From contig NZ_JAIUDA010000004.1 in assembly GCF_020179835.1 (NCBI RefSeq), positions 186,001-250,000 on the forward strand: DNA of 64,000 nt, read 5' to 3'. Source of the DNA: Pantoea sp. alder81. GTDB lineage: Bacteria > Pseudomonadota > Gammaproteobacteria > Enterobacterales > Enterobacteriaceae. Positions 25,820 through 35,440 of the stretch are shown here, one piece after another (position 1 is the first letter of the stretch; each line of letters starts with the position of its first letter). The notes beneath the pieces were generated by a model. It searched no databases and had not been told where the DNA came from. It worked only from the letters and a program-made list of their open reading frames with translations. The position numbers and the translations under genes were made by a program.

Positions 25820-26644
25820 ATGAAGTTGTCATTGCATGGTGTTTCTGTCTGGTACAGCAATGCCGTTACTCAGTTGCGCATCGCCCATGAGACAGGCTAC
25901 AGCGGACTGGAGATTCTGCCTGAACATTTGAACCGCTATCTGGACAACGGCGGCAGTTACGCGAAATACCGCGAGCTGCTGGCGAAGTATGATATTGAGA
26001 TCACCTGCATCAATGCCCTGAAACGTATTGGTCGCTTCCAGCCTGAAGAACGTGCCGCCCTGCTGCGTGAAGCCGAAAAGGTGGTGCAATCGGCGGTGGA
26101 ACTGCGCTGTCCGGTGGTGCAAATTATGGCGCTGACCGAATTAGATCATCTGCCAGACGCCGCACGCGATGCCATCCTGCTGGAGAACCTCTCTGCTATC
26201 GCCGATATCGGCAAGCCACACGGCATCAAATTTCAGATCGAAGTGGTGGCTTTCACCGCTTTCAATTCCCTGCAACACGCGTTGGATCTGATCAAACAAA
26301 GCGGCAAAGACAATCTCGGTGTTGTGGTCGACTTCTGGCATCTGCATGCTGGCGGCGGCACCACGCCAGAAGAGGTCTCGCGTATGGATAAAGATCTGAT
26401 TTACGGCGTACATTTCTGTGACGGTCGTGCGGCACATCCGGGAGAAGCCTGGGACGAATGGGTGCAGCGTAATTACGCGCCAGGTGAAGGCGATGTCGAT
26501 ATTCCGGCCTGGGTTGCCGCGGTGAAAGCCACAGGATATAACGGCGTCTGGTCACCGGAATTACTCAGCCCCAAAAACTGGGAAGATGACCTCTGGGATA
26601 TTGCACGCCACAGTATCAATGATATGAATAAATATATTAATTAA
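25820..26644 (+). CDS. Sugar phosphate isomerase/epimerase-family protein (hydroxypyruvate-isomerase-like)
   Basis: 274 residues of the TIM-barrel isomerase family: MKLSLHGVSVWYSNAV at the N-terminus, FQIEVVAF with a likely metal-ligand Glu, VVVDFWHLHAGGG, and YGVHFCDGR. It is a distant relative of the other isomerase at 22204-23145, not a recent duplicate. AGGAGGAGAG sits directly before its ATG, a strong ribosome site, 17 bases after the LacI gene. Its reaction is probably an isomerisation or epimerisation of an oxidised sugar. Confidence 0.83.
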   Translation: MKLSLHGVSVWYSNAVTQLRIAHETGYSGLEILPEHLNRYLDNGGSYAKYRELLAKYDIEITCINALKRIGRFQPEERAALLREAEKVVQSAVELRCPVVQIMALTELDHLPDAARDAILLENLSAIADIGKPHGIKFQIEVVAFTAFNSLQHALDLIKQSGKDNLGVVVDFWHLHAGGGTTPEEVSRMDKDLIYGVHFCDGRAAHPGEAWDEWVQRNYAPGEGDVDIPAWVAAVKATGYNGVWSPELLSPKNWEDDLWDIARHSINDMNKYIN

Positions 26645-26918
26645 ATAATAAAGGAAACCTGAATAACGGGTTATCCGTGAAGACATTTGGCAATGGCGGG
26701 AAAACTCCAGCCTGGGTGCACGCATATTGATAAACAATAGGCGCGCACCGTCTTTGAATACCTTCTGAGAACCAATAATAACGAACGCGGATTCGTCGTG
26801 GACGCCTGCGCGCTATTTGGTGCGTGGTTGGCCTATGTCTGAATGTCCGGAACGTCGTGCTCTGTAAATATTAATCTGCCGTGTCCATCAACAGATGGAA
26901 TGATTAAGGGAAAGAAGT

Positions 26919-27647
26919 ATGAACCGAAGAGAAGCGCTCTTTTCGCTGAGTGGTATTGTCGCCTCACTTGCCGTGGCACCACAACTGCGTGCCAAAGAGC
27001 TGCACAATGTGCCGCTGGAAACCCGACTCAGTGCCGACCATCTGCCACAACCCGCATGGCAAAACGGTTACCAGGTGCTCACCAACCCGCTGGATCGCCA
27101 GAATCTGCAAGCCATTTTTGATCGTCTAATCCCTGCCGATAAACTGGGTCCCTCAGCCAGTGAAGCAGGCTGTATTGAGTTCCTCGATAACCAATTAGCG
27201 GGGGATTATGGCTCAGGTGCTGCGCTCTATTTGCAGGCACCGCTACATCCGGAAAACGAAGAGGCAATGATGGGCAGCCCCCAGTTCCTCTCTGCGCCAA
27301 AAGAACGTTATTTAACCGGCCTGAAAGCACTGGAAATCTGGGCACAAAAAAATCATCAATCTTCCTTTCATGCATTAAATGCAGAGCAGGCTGATGATTT
27401 CCTCATGAAAATGGAAGACGGAAAAATCGATTTAGGCACAGACGTGAACAGCCAGGCTTTTTTTGAATTAATGCTGCAAAACGCTCGCGAAGGGTATTTA
27501 GCGGATCCGATTTACGGCGGCAATAAAAATATGGCGGGCTGGAAGATGATTGGTTTCCCGGGCGCTCGCTATGATTATCGTCCTTATATCGAACGTCGCA
27601 ATGAAAACCTGGCACTTATTCCTGTCAGTCTGATCCCCAACGATTAA
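26919..27647 (+). CDS. Gluconate 2-dehydrogenase subunit 3-family protein (small subunit)
   Basis: 242 residues. It begins with MNRREALFSLSGIVASLAVAP, a twin-arginine-type signal, followed by a domain of the gluconate 2-dehydrogenase gamma/subunit 3 family (IFDRLIPADKLGPSASEAGCIEFLDNQL, MAGWKMIGFPG). In this family the small subunit escorts the folded flavoprotein through the Tat pathway. The large subunit and cytochrome genes follow at gaps of 18 and 2 bases. The preceding 274 bases hold no clear operator. Confidence 0.87.
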   Translation: MNRREALFSLSGIVASLAVAPQLRAKELHNVPLETRLSADHLPQPAWQNGYQVLTNPLDRQNLQAIFDRLIPADKLGPSASEAGCIEFLDNQLAGDYGSGAALYLQAPLHPENEEAMMGSPQFLSAPKERYLTGLKALEIWAQKNHQSSFHALNAEQADDFLMKMEDGKIDLGTDVNSQAFFELMLQNAREGYLADPIYGGNKNMAGWKMIGFPGARYDYRPYIERRNENLALIPVSLIPND

Positions 27648-27665
27648 CGAGCCGGAGCTGATTCA

Positions 27666-29435
27666 ATGACTTTAGAAAGAAACAAGGCTGACGTGGTGAT
27701 CGTTGGTATGGGTTGGGCCGGTTCGGTGATGGCCGAAGAGTTAACCCGCGCCGGATTAAATGTCGTGGGCATTGAGCGTGGTGCATGGCGTGACACCTCC
27801 ACCGATTTCCCGGTGGCCATTGATGCCGATGAACTGCGTTTCCATACGCGACGTAAAATTTTGCAGCCGATGAGCGTGGAAACCACCACCTTCCGCAATC
27901 GCAGCGACCAGCTTGCTGCGCCGGTGCGTAACTGGTCGGCGTATCAATTTGGCTGGAACGTCGGGGGCGCAGGCACCCACTGGGCGGGGATGTCGTGGCG
28001 TTTCACCCCGTGGGATTTTGAAGTAGCAACGCAGACCCGTGAACGTTACGGCGCGAAAAAGATGGCCGGCTTGCAGCTGCAAGACTGGGGCGTAACCTAC
28101 GACGAGATGGAACCGTTTTACGATCGCTTCGAGCGCATCGCTGGCACCTCAGGTTACGCTGGAAATCTGAACGGTGACAAACGCCCGGGCGGCAACGTTT
28201 TTGAGGGCGCACGCAAACGGGATTATCCGACGCCGCCGCTTAAAGACACGCACTGGATGAGCAAATACCGTAAAACCACCGAGAGCATGGGCTATCACCC
28301 TTTTACCGTGCCCGCTGGTAACTTGTCTCAGGCTTATGTCAATCCGCTCGGCGTCAGCATGGGACCCTGTACCTATTGCGGTTTCTGCGATTTTCATGGC
28401 TGCGGCAACTTCTCCAAATCGTCACCTCAGGCCTGCATTTTACCGGTACTGATGCGCCGCCCTAACTTCACACTGCTCACCGAAACCGAAGTGCTGCATG
28501 CAGTGAAGCATGAGGATGGCAAAACGGTGAAAGGCGTGAAGTTCATTACTCAGGATGGCGTAGAAGGTTTCCAGCTTGCTGATGTCGTCTGCTTCACCGC
28601 TTACCAGATGGACAACGTGCGCCTGATGCTGCTATCCGGTGTCGGTGAGAAATACGATCCGCTGACCGGACGCGGCACCATTGGCCGAAACTACAACTAT
28701 CAGACGTGTTCAAGCGTTACCGGCTTCTTCGATAACGAATACATGAACCCGTTTATCGGTGGCGGCGCGTTAGCGGTGCAGATTGATGATTTTAACGGCG
28801 ACAATTTCGATCACAGCGACCTCGATTTCATTGGTGGCGCAGGCATCATGGGCTTCTCCACCAATGGCCGCCCGATTCAGAATATGAACGGTTTGCGTCC
28901 CGGTACAAAACGCTGGGGCAGCGAATGGAAAGCCGGTTATGCGCGTGATTATCAAACGGCGGGCACCATCTTCTGCCAGGGCACGTCAATGCCAATGCGC
29001 GAAGCCTATCTCGACCTCGATCCCAACTACAAAGATCGCCACGGCCAACCCCTCCTCCGTCTGACGTTCGACTGGAACCAGAATGACCAGCGCATGGCGA
29101 AGTACGTGACCGACCGCGCGATCAACATCATGAAAGAAGTGGGTGGCCAGCACATCGTGGTCGACAACCAGGCCGAAAAAAGCTGGAACCCCTATATGCA
29201 GCACAGTTCGCACACCATTGGCGGCGCGGTGATGGGTGCCGATCCCAGAACCTCAGCACTCAACCCGTATTTGCAAAGCTGGGATGCGCACAACCTGTTT
29301 GTGGTCGGTGCGTCAGCCTTCCCCAATAACGGCGGTTACAACCCCACGGTGACTGTGGGGGCGCTGGCGGTGCGCGCGGCGCAAGCCATCCACCAGAAGT
29401 ACATCAATAATCCGGCACCGCTGGTGGGAGCATAA
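27666..29435 (+). CDS. GMC-family flavoprotein dehydrogenase, large subunit
   Basis: 589 residues. The FAD-binding motif VIVGMGWAGSVMAEEL opens the protein. The C-terminal GMC domain carries the usual active-site His in QHSSHTIGG and Asn in GGYNPTVTVGALA. A cysteine cluster at residues 235, 238, 241 and 246 resembles the 3Fe-4S-binding loop of FAD glucose dehydrogenase-type enzymes. It lacks its own signal and should be exported with the small subunit. Together with the cytochrome it oxidises a sugar, sugar acid or glycoside in the periplasm and feeds electrons to quinones. Gluconate, 2-ketogluconate, sorbitol or a 3-position sugar oxidation are all possible. Confidence 0.88.
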   Translation: MTLERNKADVVIVGMGWAGSVMAEELTRAGLNVVGIERGAWRDTSTDFPVAIDADELRFHTRRKILQPMSVETTTFRNRSDQLAAPVRNWSAYQFGWNVGGAGTHWAGMSWRFTPWDFEVATQTRERYGAKKMAGLQLQDWGVTYDEMEPFYDRFERIAGTSGYAGNLNGDKRPGGNVFEGARKRDYPTPPLKDTHWMSKYRKTTESMGYHPFTVPAGNLSQAYVNPLGVSMGPCTYCGFCDFHGCGNFSKSSPQACILPVLMRRPNFTLLTETEVLHAVKHEDGKTVKGVKFITQDGVEGFQLADVVCFTAYQMDNVRLMLLSGVGEKYDPLTGRGTIGRNYNYQTCSSVTGFFDNEYMNPFIGGGALAVQIDDFNGDNFDHSDLDFIGGAGIMGFSTNGRPIQNMNGLRPGTKRWGSEWKAGYARDYQTAGTIFCQGTSMPMREAYLDLDPNYKDRHGQPLLRLTFDWNQNDQRMAKYVTDRAINIMKEVGGQHIVVDNQAEKSWNPYMQHSSHTIGGAVMGADPRTSALNPYLQSWDAHNLFVVGASAFPNNGGYNPTVTVGALAVRAAQAIHQKYINNPAPLVGA

Positions 29436-29437
29436 TC

Positions 29438-30751
29438 ATGGCGAAGGCAAAGAAAATCACCTATACCCTCGCCGCATTAGCCGTGATTGCAGCGATTGGC
29501 GTGACCGGCAGAATGTGGGTGGTGATGGACAGCTCACGTTCCAATGTGGCGGATGATAAGGTCAAACTGGCCGATTTTCACAGCAGTGATGCGGATGCCG
29601 TCAAGCGAGGCGAATATGTGATGCGCCTCGCCGACTGCGCGGCGTGCCACAATGCGGATTTCTCAGGCGGCTACAAGATCGACACGCCGTTTGGTGCACT
29701 GCAAACCTCCAACATTTCTCCCGATCGTGAAACCGGCATCGGTAACATGACGGAGCGCGATTTCTTTAATGCAGTACGCCAGGGGCGCGGCGAACACGGC
29801 TTCCTTTATCCAGCGATGCCTTACACCGCGTATACGCAGATGAGCGATGAAGACATGCACGATCTCTGGGCCTACTTCTCCGCGCAACAACCCGTTAAAA
29901 ATGCCATCGACGAAAATGCCGGCATGAATTTCCCGTATAACATTCGTCTGGCAATGGCAGGCTGGAACCTGTTGTTCTTTGATAACAGTGCCTTTAATCC
30001 CCAGACCGCCCAGAACGATGCCTGGAATCGAGGAAAATACATTGTGGACGGTCCCGCGCACTGTAGCGTTTGCCACACCGCGCGTAATGCGTTGGGAGGA
30101 GAGATCAGCAGCCAGTATCTGCAAGGCGGCAACCTGGGCACCTGGTATGCACCCGACATCTCCCCCAATCCTCATGCAGGCATCGGCAAGTGGAGTGATG
30201 AACAGATCGCGGATTACCTGAAAACCGGCTCCAACGGTGAAAGTGTGGCTGCCGGTCCGATGGCCGAAGCGGTCGAACATTCCACGCAGTATTTCAGCGA
30301 GCCGGATCTCAAAGCCATTGCCACCTATTTGCGCAGCCTGCCGGCCTCATCCACAGTCAGACCGACTGCGTTCGTGATGGATAAGGCGAAACACGATCGG
30401 GCCGAGCTTCGCTATGAGGTGGATTGCTCAGCCTGTCATGGATTGTCGGGCGAAGGGATCACCGGAATGGTGCCGGCCTTTGCCGGTAATAACGCGATGC
30501 AGAACGATCCGACCAACATGATTCACGCACTGCTGGATGGCGCACGCGCGCCGCACACGGAAGGACGACCCACGTCTGCTGGCATGCCCGCCTTCTCGTG
30601 GAAGTTGGACGATCAAGAGATGGCCGATGTACTCAACTATGTGCGTAATTCGTGGGGTAACGAAGCAGCCGAGGTAAAAGCCAGCGATGTGGCCGTGCTG
30701 CGCAAAGCCACGGATGCGGGGGACAAGCTTAAAGTGCCGGCAATGAAGTAA
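29438..30751 (+). CDS. Three-haem cytochrome c subunit
   Basis: 437 residues with one N-terminal membrane anchor/signal segment (TYTLAALAVIAAIGV) and three haem-binding CxxCH motifs: CAACH at 67-71, CSVCH at 209-213 and CSACH at 330-334. This is the standard cytochrome subunit of membrane-bound GMC dehydrogenases (gluconate, sorbitol and alcohol types), passing electrons from the flavoprotein to ubiquinone. It starts two bases after the large-subunit stop, so it is translated with it. Confidence 0.92.
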   Translation: MAKAKKITYTLAALAVIAAIGVTGRMWVVMDSSRSNVADDKVKLADFHSSDADAVKRGEYVMRLADCAACHNADFSGGYKIDTPFGALQTSNISPDRETGIGNMTERDFFNAVRQGRGEHGFLYPAMPYTAYTQMSDEDMHDLWAYFSAQQPVKNAIDENAGMNFPYNIRLAMAGWNLLFFDNSAFNPQTAQNDAWNRGKYIVDGPAHCSVCHTARNALGGEISSQYLQGGNLGTWYAPDISPNPHAGIGKWSDEQIADYLKTGSNGESVAAGPMAEAVEHSTQYFSEPDLKAIATYLRSLPASSTVRPTAFVMDKAKHDRAELRYEVDCSACHGLSGEGITGMVPAFAGNNAMQNDPTNMIHALLDGARAPHTEGRPTSAGMPAFSWKLDDQEMADVLNYVRNSWGNEAAEVKASDVAVLRKATDAGDKLKVPAMK

Positions 30752-30772
30752 CGGCTTCTTGTAGGTGATAAA

Positions 30773-30811
30773 TGCGCCGCTATTCCTATCTGTGCGATGA
30801 ATAGCGGCGCA
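30773..30811 (+). terminator. 12-bp stem terminator of the dehydrogenase operon
   Basis: TGCGCCGCTATT (30773-30784) pairs exactly with AATAGCGGCGCA (30800-30811), followed by AAATTTT. It lies 21 bases after the cytochrome stop. Part of the stem (TTGCGCCGCT) recurs just downstream near 30837, which may hint at a repeat family. Confidence 0.65.
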
Positions 30812-30971
30812 AAATTTTGGGGTTCACTTCAACTTTTGCGCCGCTCAGGTGTTCACTTACAGCAGGCTTTCTGTATCACTCCCCTCATCCAACAGTCATT
30901 AAACCTGAAGGCAATTTCGATAAACCGGCTTCCCAGTTTTGTGCACGCTGACGTCACTCATAGGGGCGGGA

Positions 30972-31436
30972 TTAGCGCAGCAGTTGGGTAATTCCCCACA
31001 GCGCTAATGCGTGATCGTCTTCGGAGGGTAACCCGCTGATAGTGACGGCACCGATGATCGCGCCCTGCGGGCTGAGCAGTGGGAAAGAGCCACCGTGGTC
31101 AGTGTAATCTTCCTGGCGAATGTTGCGCTGCTGCGCCATACGTTCGCCCTTCTGCTCATTAGCAAACCCCACGTACATCGAAGAGTGGCCGGTCAACAGC
31201 ACCGTGTTGCGTTTACGGCGCATCCACTCAAGGTTTTCGGGGGCAGAACCGGGTAATGCGGCCAGAAACAGCACCTGCCCGAATGCATAGACTTCGATAG
31301 CAATGGGTGCATTTATTTCGCGGCCACGCTGTTGAATGCCCTGACCAATTTGCCAGGCCAGATCGAAATCAAACTGTGGCAGACGATGCTCAGCCTCTTG
31401 TTGTAGCAGAGTTTCTAATGAAGGCAGTGAAGACAT
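30972..31436 (-). CDS. GlcG/HbpS-like (UPF0303) protein
   Basis: 154 residues of the UPF0303/heme-degrading-domain group: LAWQIGQGIQQRG, NTVLLTGHSSMYVG, DHGGSFPLL and GAIIGAVTISGLP. Relatives of HbpS/GlcG bind haem or sit beside glycolate-type metabolism genes, and their precise role is not settled. The ATG at 31436 gives MSSLPSLETLL with AGAGGA upstream; a start at 31472 is less likely. It lies downstream of the LacI/GntR-type regulator in the same direction, about 90 bases away. Confidence 0.75.
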   Translation of the reverse strand: MSSLPSLETLLQQEAEHRLPQFDFDLAWQIGQGIQQRGREINAPIAIEVYAFGQVLFLAALPGSAPENLEWMRRKRNTVLLTGHSSMYVGFANEQKGERMAQQRNIRQEDYTDHGGSFPLLSPQGAIIGAVTISGLPSEDDHALALWGITQLLR

Positions 31437-31529
31437 TGATAGGATCCTCTCAATATGAAATTTATTTTCCACTTTTTATAACATGGAACATATTTTTCGC
31501 ATGTGATGAAGATCGCAGTTCAACGTGGG

Positions 31530-32543
31530 TTAACCAGAATCGCGCGGCACCATGGTGAATCCCATATCAATAATCAGATTTTCTACCCTTTGATTTTGCA
31601 GGCGCTTTAGCAATTGCTCTGCAGCAAGCTCGCCCATACGCTGCCGATCGATACGCACTGTTGTAATCGCCGGATAATTTGCCGCGGCAAAATCCAGATC
31701 GCCGAAACCGATCACCGCCACCTGTTGTGGAATGTTTAAACCACGCGCCTGCGCCGCCATTAACGCGCCCTGCGCCAGCGTGTCTGAACTGCATACCAGC
31801 ACGTCGACCTCTGGATGCTGATCAAGCAGTTGCGAGCAGGCTTCACGGCCACGAGCCATCAGCGCCGGAAGTTGTACGGGCATGTCGACCAGCGGGTTAA
31901 TGTCCAATCCCGTTAGCGCATCCAGTAAGCCTTGTTTACGTTGCAGTGCGCGGCGGTCATCCGTCCATATCAGACCCGGCTTTTGATAACCGCGCTCGGC
32001 AAGGTAAGCGGCAACGCGGGCGCCGATCTTTTCATGGGAAAAACCCACCAGCATATCGATGGGTGTGGGCGTCATATCCCAGATTTCAACCACCGGGACG
32101 TTGGCCTGTAACAACACTTTTTTCAGCTGCGCGCTGTGATGAATACCGGTGAGTACAATGCCATCAGGTCGGCGGGATAGCAGCGTGGAGACGGTTTCGG
32201 CTTCTGTTTCTGCCTCGTAACCGGTGACACACAACAGCATGTGATAGCCCCGCGCACTCAGGCTGTCGTTCAGGCTTTGAATGGTGTCCACGAACATATT
32301 GTTGTTGATTTGCGGCACCACTATGGCAATCAGCCGACTGCGATTGCTCGCCAGGCTGCCCGCCTGCGCGTTTGGAATGTAACCTGTGGCGCTGATAGCC
32401 GCCTTCACTTTGGCGACGGTCGCTGGTCGCACCTGATGCGGGGAATTGAGCGCACGACTCACCGTCATCGGCGAGATTCCCGCGACGCGGGCGACATCTT
32501 CCAGCGTGGGAGCAGCGTTGCGCTCGGGATTGCGTTGTTTCAT
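31530..32543 (-). CDS. LacI/GntR-type regulator of the dehydratase gene
   Basis: 337 residues. The HTH reads TLEDVARVAGISPMTVSRALN, the sensor domain IAIVVPQINNNMFVDTIQSLND resembles the gluconate repressor GntR of E. coli, and it ends LIIDMGFTMVPRDSG. It is divergent from the galactarate/talarate dehydratase. The gap contains three copies of an ATGTTAGCGC-type site very like the ATGTTACCGGTAACAT operator of GntR. It probably senses an aldarate or related sugar acid. Confidence 0.87.
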   Translation of the reverse strand: MKQRNPERNAAPTLEDVARVAGISPMTVSRALNSPHQVRPATVAKVKAAISATGYIPNAQAGSLASNRSRLIAIVVPQINNNMFVDTIQSLNDSLSARGYHMLLCVTGYEAETEAETVSTLLSRRPDGIVLTGIHHSAQLKKVLLQANVPVVEIWDMTPTPIDMLVGFSHEKIGARVAAYLAERGYQKPGLIWTDDRRALQRKQGLLDALTGLDINPLVDMPVQLPALMARGREACSQLLDQHPEVDVLVCSSDTLAQGALMAAQARGLNIPQQVAVIGFGDLDFAAANYPAITTVRIDRQRMGELAAEQLLKRLQNQRVENLIIDMGFTMVPRDSG

Positions 32544-32563
32544 GGCGGCTCAGGATAGAAGCA

Positions 32564-32731
32564 GATAGCGCTAGCATAGCAGGCCGTAACCTCAAATCCA
32601 GCGCAAAACGTCATAAATGTTAGGGCTATCATTTAAGTTCACTGATTGTCCAATTTGTGATCGTGAATGCATTATTGAGCTCTGTTATTGGCGCATAGTC
32701 TGCTTCGAACCAAAAATGTTAGCGCAATCAT
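32564..32731. promoter_or_regulatory. Three GntR-like operators
   Basis: GATAGCGCTAGCAT (32564-32577), ATGTTAGGGCTATCAT (32617-32632) and ATGTTAGCGCAATCAT (32716-32731) lie between the divergent genes. The second and third are 99 bases apart, near nine to ten helical turns, compatible with looping. The third lies five bases before the dehydratase ribosome site, so binding there would block the gene. Confidence 0.65.
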
Positions 32732-32746
32732 TTACAGGAGAACATC

Positions 32747-33940
32747 ATGTCGAGTGTGAATTCCAGTGCCGTAAGCTATGCCAAAACAGCGGGAGCCGGT
32801 AACGCTACTGAGAGCGGTGACCGTATCGTTTGGGTCAATCTGTCATTGGCATTTTTGCCGCTGGCCACGCCGGTTAGCGATGCCAAAGTGCTGACCGGAC
32901 GCCAGAAACCGCTGACCGAAGTGGCGATCATCGTGGCAGAGATCGAAACGCGTGACGGCTTTCAGGGTATCGGCTTTAGCTACTCCAAACGCGCTGGCGG
33001 CCAGGGCATTTACGCCCATGCCTGTGAAATTGCCGATGCGCTGATCGGTGAAGACCCAAATGACATCGACAAGATTTACACCAAACTGCTGTGGGCAGGC
33101 GCGTCGGTGGGCCGCAGCGGCATGGCGGTGCAGGCGATTTCACCTTTTGATATTGCGCTGTGGGATATGAAAGCGCGGCGTGCCCGATTACCGCTGGCGA
33201 AACTGCTCGGCGCACATCGTGATTCCGTGCAGTGCTACAACACCTCGGGCGGGTTCCTGCATACGCCGCTTGACCAGGTGATCAAGAACGTGGGGATTTC
33301 GCGTGAAAATGGCATTGGCGGCATCAAACTCAAAGTCGGCCAACCGAACACCGCAGAAGACTTACGTCGCCTCACGGCAGTGCGTCAGGCGCTGGGTGAT
33401 GACTTCCCGCTGATGGTGGATGCAAATCAGCAGTGGGACCGCGAAACGGCGATTCGCATGGGCCGTAAGATGGAACAGTTCAATCTGGTGTGGATTGAAG
33501 AACCGCTGGATGCTTATGACGTGGAAGGCCACGCTGCGCTGACTGCCGCGCTGGACACACCGATTGCCACCGGTGAGATGCTCACCAGTTTCCGCGAGCA
33601 TGAGCAATTAATTTTGGGTAATGCCAGCGACTTTGTGCAGCCGGATGCGCCGCGCGTTGGCGGCATTACGCCGTTCCTGCAAATCATGGATCTGGCGGCA
33701 CGTCATGGGCGTAAACTGGCTCCTCACTTCGCGATGGAGATTCACATTCATCTCGCCGCCGCCTATCCGATCGAACCCTGGCTTGAGCATTTTGAGTGGC
33801 TCAACCCGCTGTTCAATGAGCAACTGGAACTGCGCGAAGGCCGCATGCTGATCTCCGATCGCCACGGCCTGGGCTTCAGTCTCAGCGAACAGGCGCGACG
33901 CTGGACCACGCTGACACACAGCGTAGGTAAACGTCCTTAG
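32747..33940 (+). CDS. L-talarate/galactarate dehydratase (enolase superfamily)
   Basis: 397 residues. The N-terminal capping domain is followed by the mandelate-racemase-type barrel. [11 protein letters not shown] supplies the KxK base, [10 protein letters not shown] and [11 protein letters not shown] the metal-ligand Asp and Glu, and [11 protein letters not shown] the His base of the dyad. Length and motifs match the Salmonella talarate/galactarate dehydratase. It removes water from a C6 aldarate to give a keto-deoxy acid. AGGAG precedes the ATG by six bases. The downstream aldolase and reductase of the pathway are not in this window. Confidence 0.88.
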   Translation: MSSVNSSAVSYAKTAGAGNATESGDRIVWVNLSLAFLPLATPVSDAKVLTGRQKPLTEVAIIVAEIETRDGFQGIGFSYSKRAGGQGIYAHACEIADALIGEDPNDIDKIYTKLLWAGASVGRSGMAVQAISPFDIALWDMKARRARLPLAKLLGAHRDSVQCYNTSGGFLHTPLDQVIKNVGISRENGIGGIKLKVGQPNTAEDLRRLTAVRQALGDDFPLMVDANQQWDRETAIRMGRKMEQFNLVWIEEPLDAYDVEGHAALTAALDTPIATGEMLTSFREHEQLILGNASDFVQPDAPRVGGITPFLQIMDLAARHGRKLAPHFAMEIHIHLAAAYPIEPWLEHFEWLNPLFNEQLELREGRMLISDRHGLGFSLSEQARRWTTLTHSVGKRP

Positions 33941-35340
33941 TGTGTCTTTGCGCTGGCGTGACCGCTGAGCTGAGCCTTAGCCAACGTGCGCGCCAGAATT
34001 GAAGAGTACAGCGGCTTGCCGCCAAAGAATTGCGCGGCAAGCGTTGCGCCTAAACAGGTGATGATCATCGGCAGAATCAGCTGATAGTTGTTGGTCATTT
34101 CCAACACCAGCACAATGCCGGTTAAAGGCGCGCGCACTGAAGCGGCAAACAGTGCGCCCATGCCAGCCACGGCAAAGGTCGCAGCTTCCAATTGGTAGCC
34201 TGGGAACCAGTGAATGCACAGCTGACCAAAACAGGTGCCCAGTAACGTGCCCAATGTCAGCATCGGCGCAAAGATCCCACCCGGCGCGCCTGAAGAGAAG
34301 CAGCAGATCGTCACCAGCGTGCGCAGAGCGAACAGACCGAATAACGCCAAAGCGCTGTAACTTCCCGCGGAGAAGTCGGGAATCAGCGTGATACCTCCAT
34401 TCACCGCCGCCGGCAGAAATAACCCGAGCACACCGCACAATCCCGCCAGCACACTGCCCCACATTACCCAGGCGGTGATGCGACCTTGATGCAAACGTTG
34501 AAAATGATCCTGCGCGAGAAAAATAAGGCGGTTAAATGCCACGCCGCAGCCGCCAAAAAGGATGCCGAGCAGCAAATAGAGCCAAAGCGTGTTGGTTGGC
34601 GCATCGCGTAACTGGCCGATGTTGATGATGGCTTCATTACCGTTGCACAACCGAAATACGATGCTGGAGACAATCACGCCGACAAACACCGCTTTAATTG
34701 AAATCAGGCTATAGCGAAACTGCGGACGCATCTCTTCGATAATAAACAGGATGCCGGCCAGCGGCGCATTGAACGCCGCCGACAATCCTGCCGCCGCCCC
34801 GGTAGCGATTAAGGTGTGACGGGATTCAGATGATTTGACGCGAAATAGATCCAGACACATGCCGCCAATATTGCCACCTATCTGCACGGTTGGCCCTTCA
34901 CGCCCTAACACCATGCCCGAGCCCAGCGCGCCCATACCGCCGATAAACTTCACCGGCAGCACGCGCCACCAGCGCACAGGACGCAGCTCTTCCAGTGCCC
35001 CTTCGATTTCGGGTATACCTGAACCACCCGCTTCCGGCGCGAATCGCCGCACCAGAAAGTAGCCCACGGCGCCGAGAATGGCGGCGACCAGAAAAGCACA
35101 CAGGACTTTTAAAATCGGGTGCGTGACGGCGCTTTCCAGCCAGTTGAGGCGTAAATGCAGGATGAAATTGACCGAGCGGTCAAAAGCCACACCAACCAAA
35201 CCGGTGAGCACACCGACCAGTGCGGCGAGCAACAATAAAGCCACGGGGGTTTTATCGCGACGCAACAGCTTTTGCAGCAGCATAAAGCGCCCGGCGCGCA
35301 TCGCATTCTCAGGCTGAGTGGCATTTTGCGAAACAGACAT
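33937..35340 (-). CDS. clcA: ClcA-type chloride/proton antiporter
   Basis: 467 residues, closely similar to E. coli ClcA. The chloride filter [11 protein letters not shown], the gating glutamate loop [12 protein letters not shown], the internal proton-transfer glutamate in [14 protein letters not shown] and the C-terminal tyrosine in GGKPLYS are all present, so it should exchange chloride and protons. In E. coli ClcA supports extreme acid resistance. The ATG at 35340 follows GAGG at good spacing. The 3' end overlaps the dehydratase stop by four bases, convergent. Confidence 0.95.
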   Translation of the reverse strand: MSVSQNATQPENAMRAGRFMLLQKLLRRDKTPVALLLLAALVGVLTGLVGVAFDRSVNFILHLRLNWLESAVTHPILKVLCAFLVAAILGAVGYFLVRRFAPEAGGSGIPEIEGALEELRPVRWWRVLPVKFIGGMGALGSGMVLGREGPTVQIGGNIGGMCLDLFRVKSSESRHTLIATGAAAGLSAAFNAPLAGILFIIEEMRPQFRYSLISIKAVFVGVIVSSIVFRLCNGNEAIINIGQLRDAPTNTLWLYLLLGILFGGCGVAFNRLIFLAQDHFQRLHQGRITAWVMWGSVLAGLCGVLGLFLPAAVNGGITLIPDFSAGSYSALALFGLFALRTLVTICCFSSGAPGGIFAPMLTLGTLLGTCFGQLCIHWFPGYQLEAATFAVAGMGALFAASVRAPLTGIVLVLEMTNNYQLILPMIITCLGATLAAQFFGGKPLYSSILARTLAKAQLSGHASAKTH

Positions 35341-35440
35341 GCAGATCCTCAATTACATCAGCGCCGCATTTCCCGCGACGAAAAGCCGTCAGCATAGCCA
35401 AAGCTGGCCATCGCGTAACGCAATCATTAGCAACAGAATT

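Noticed and set aside
26706..26722. GGGTGCACG half-site before the dehydrogenase small-subunit gene
   Set aside because: Only half of the LacI-type operator matches and the other half does not; not enough to call a fifth site.
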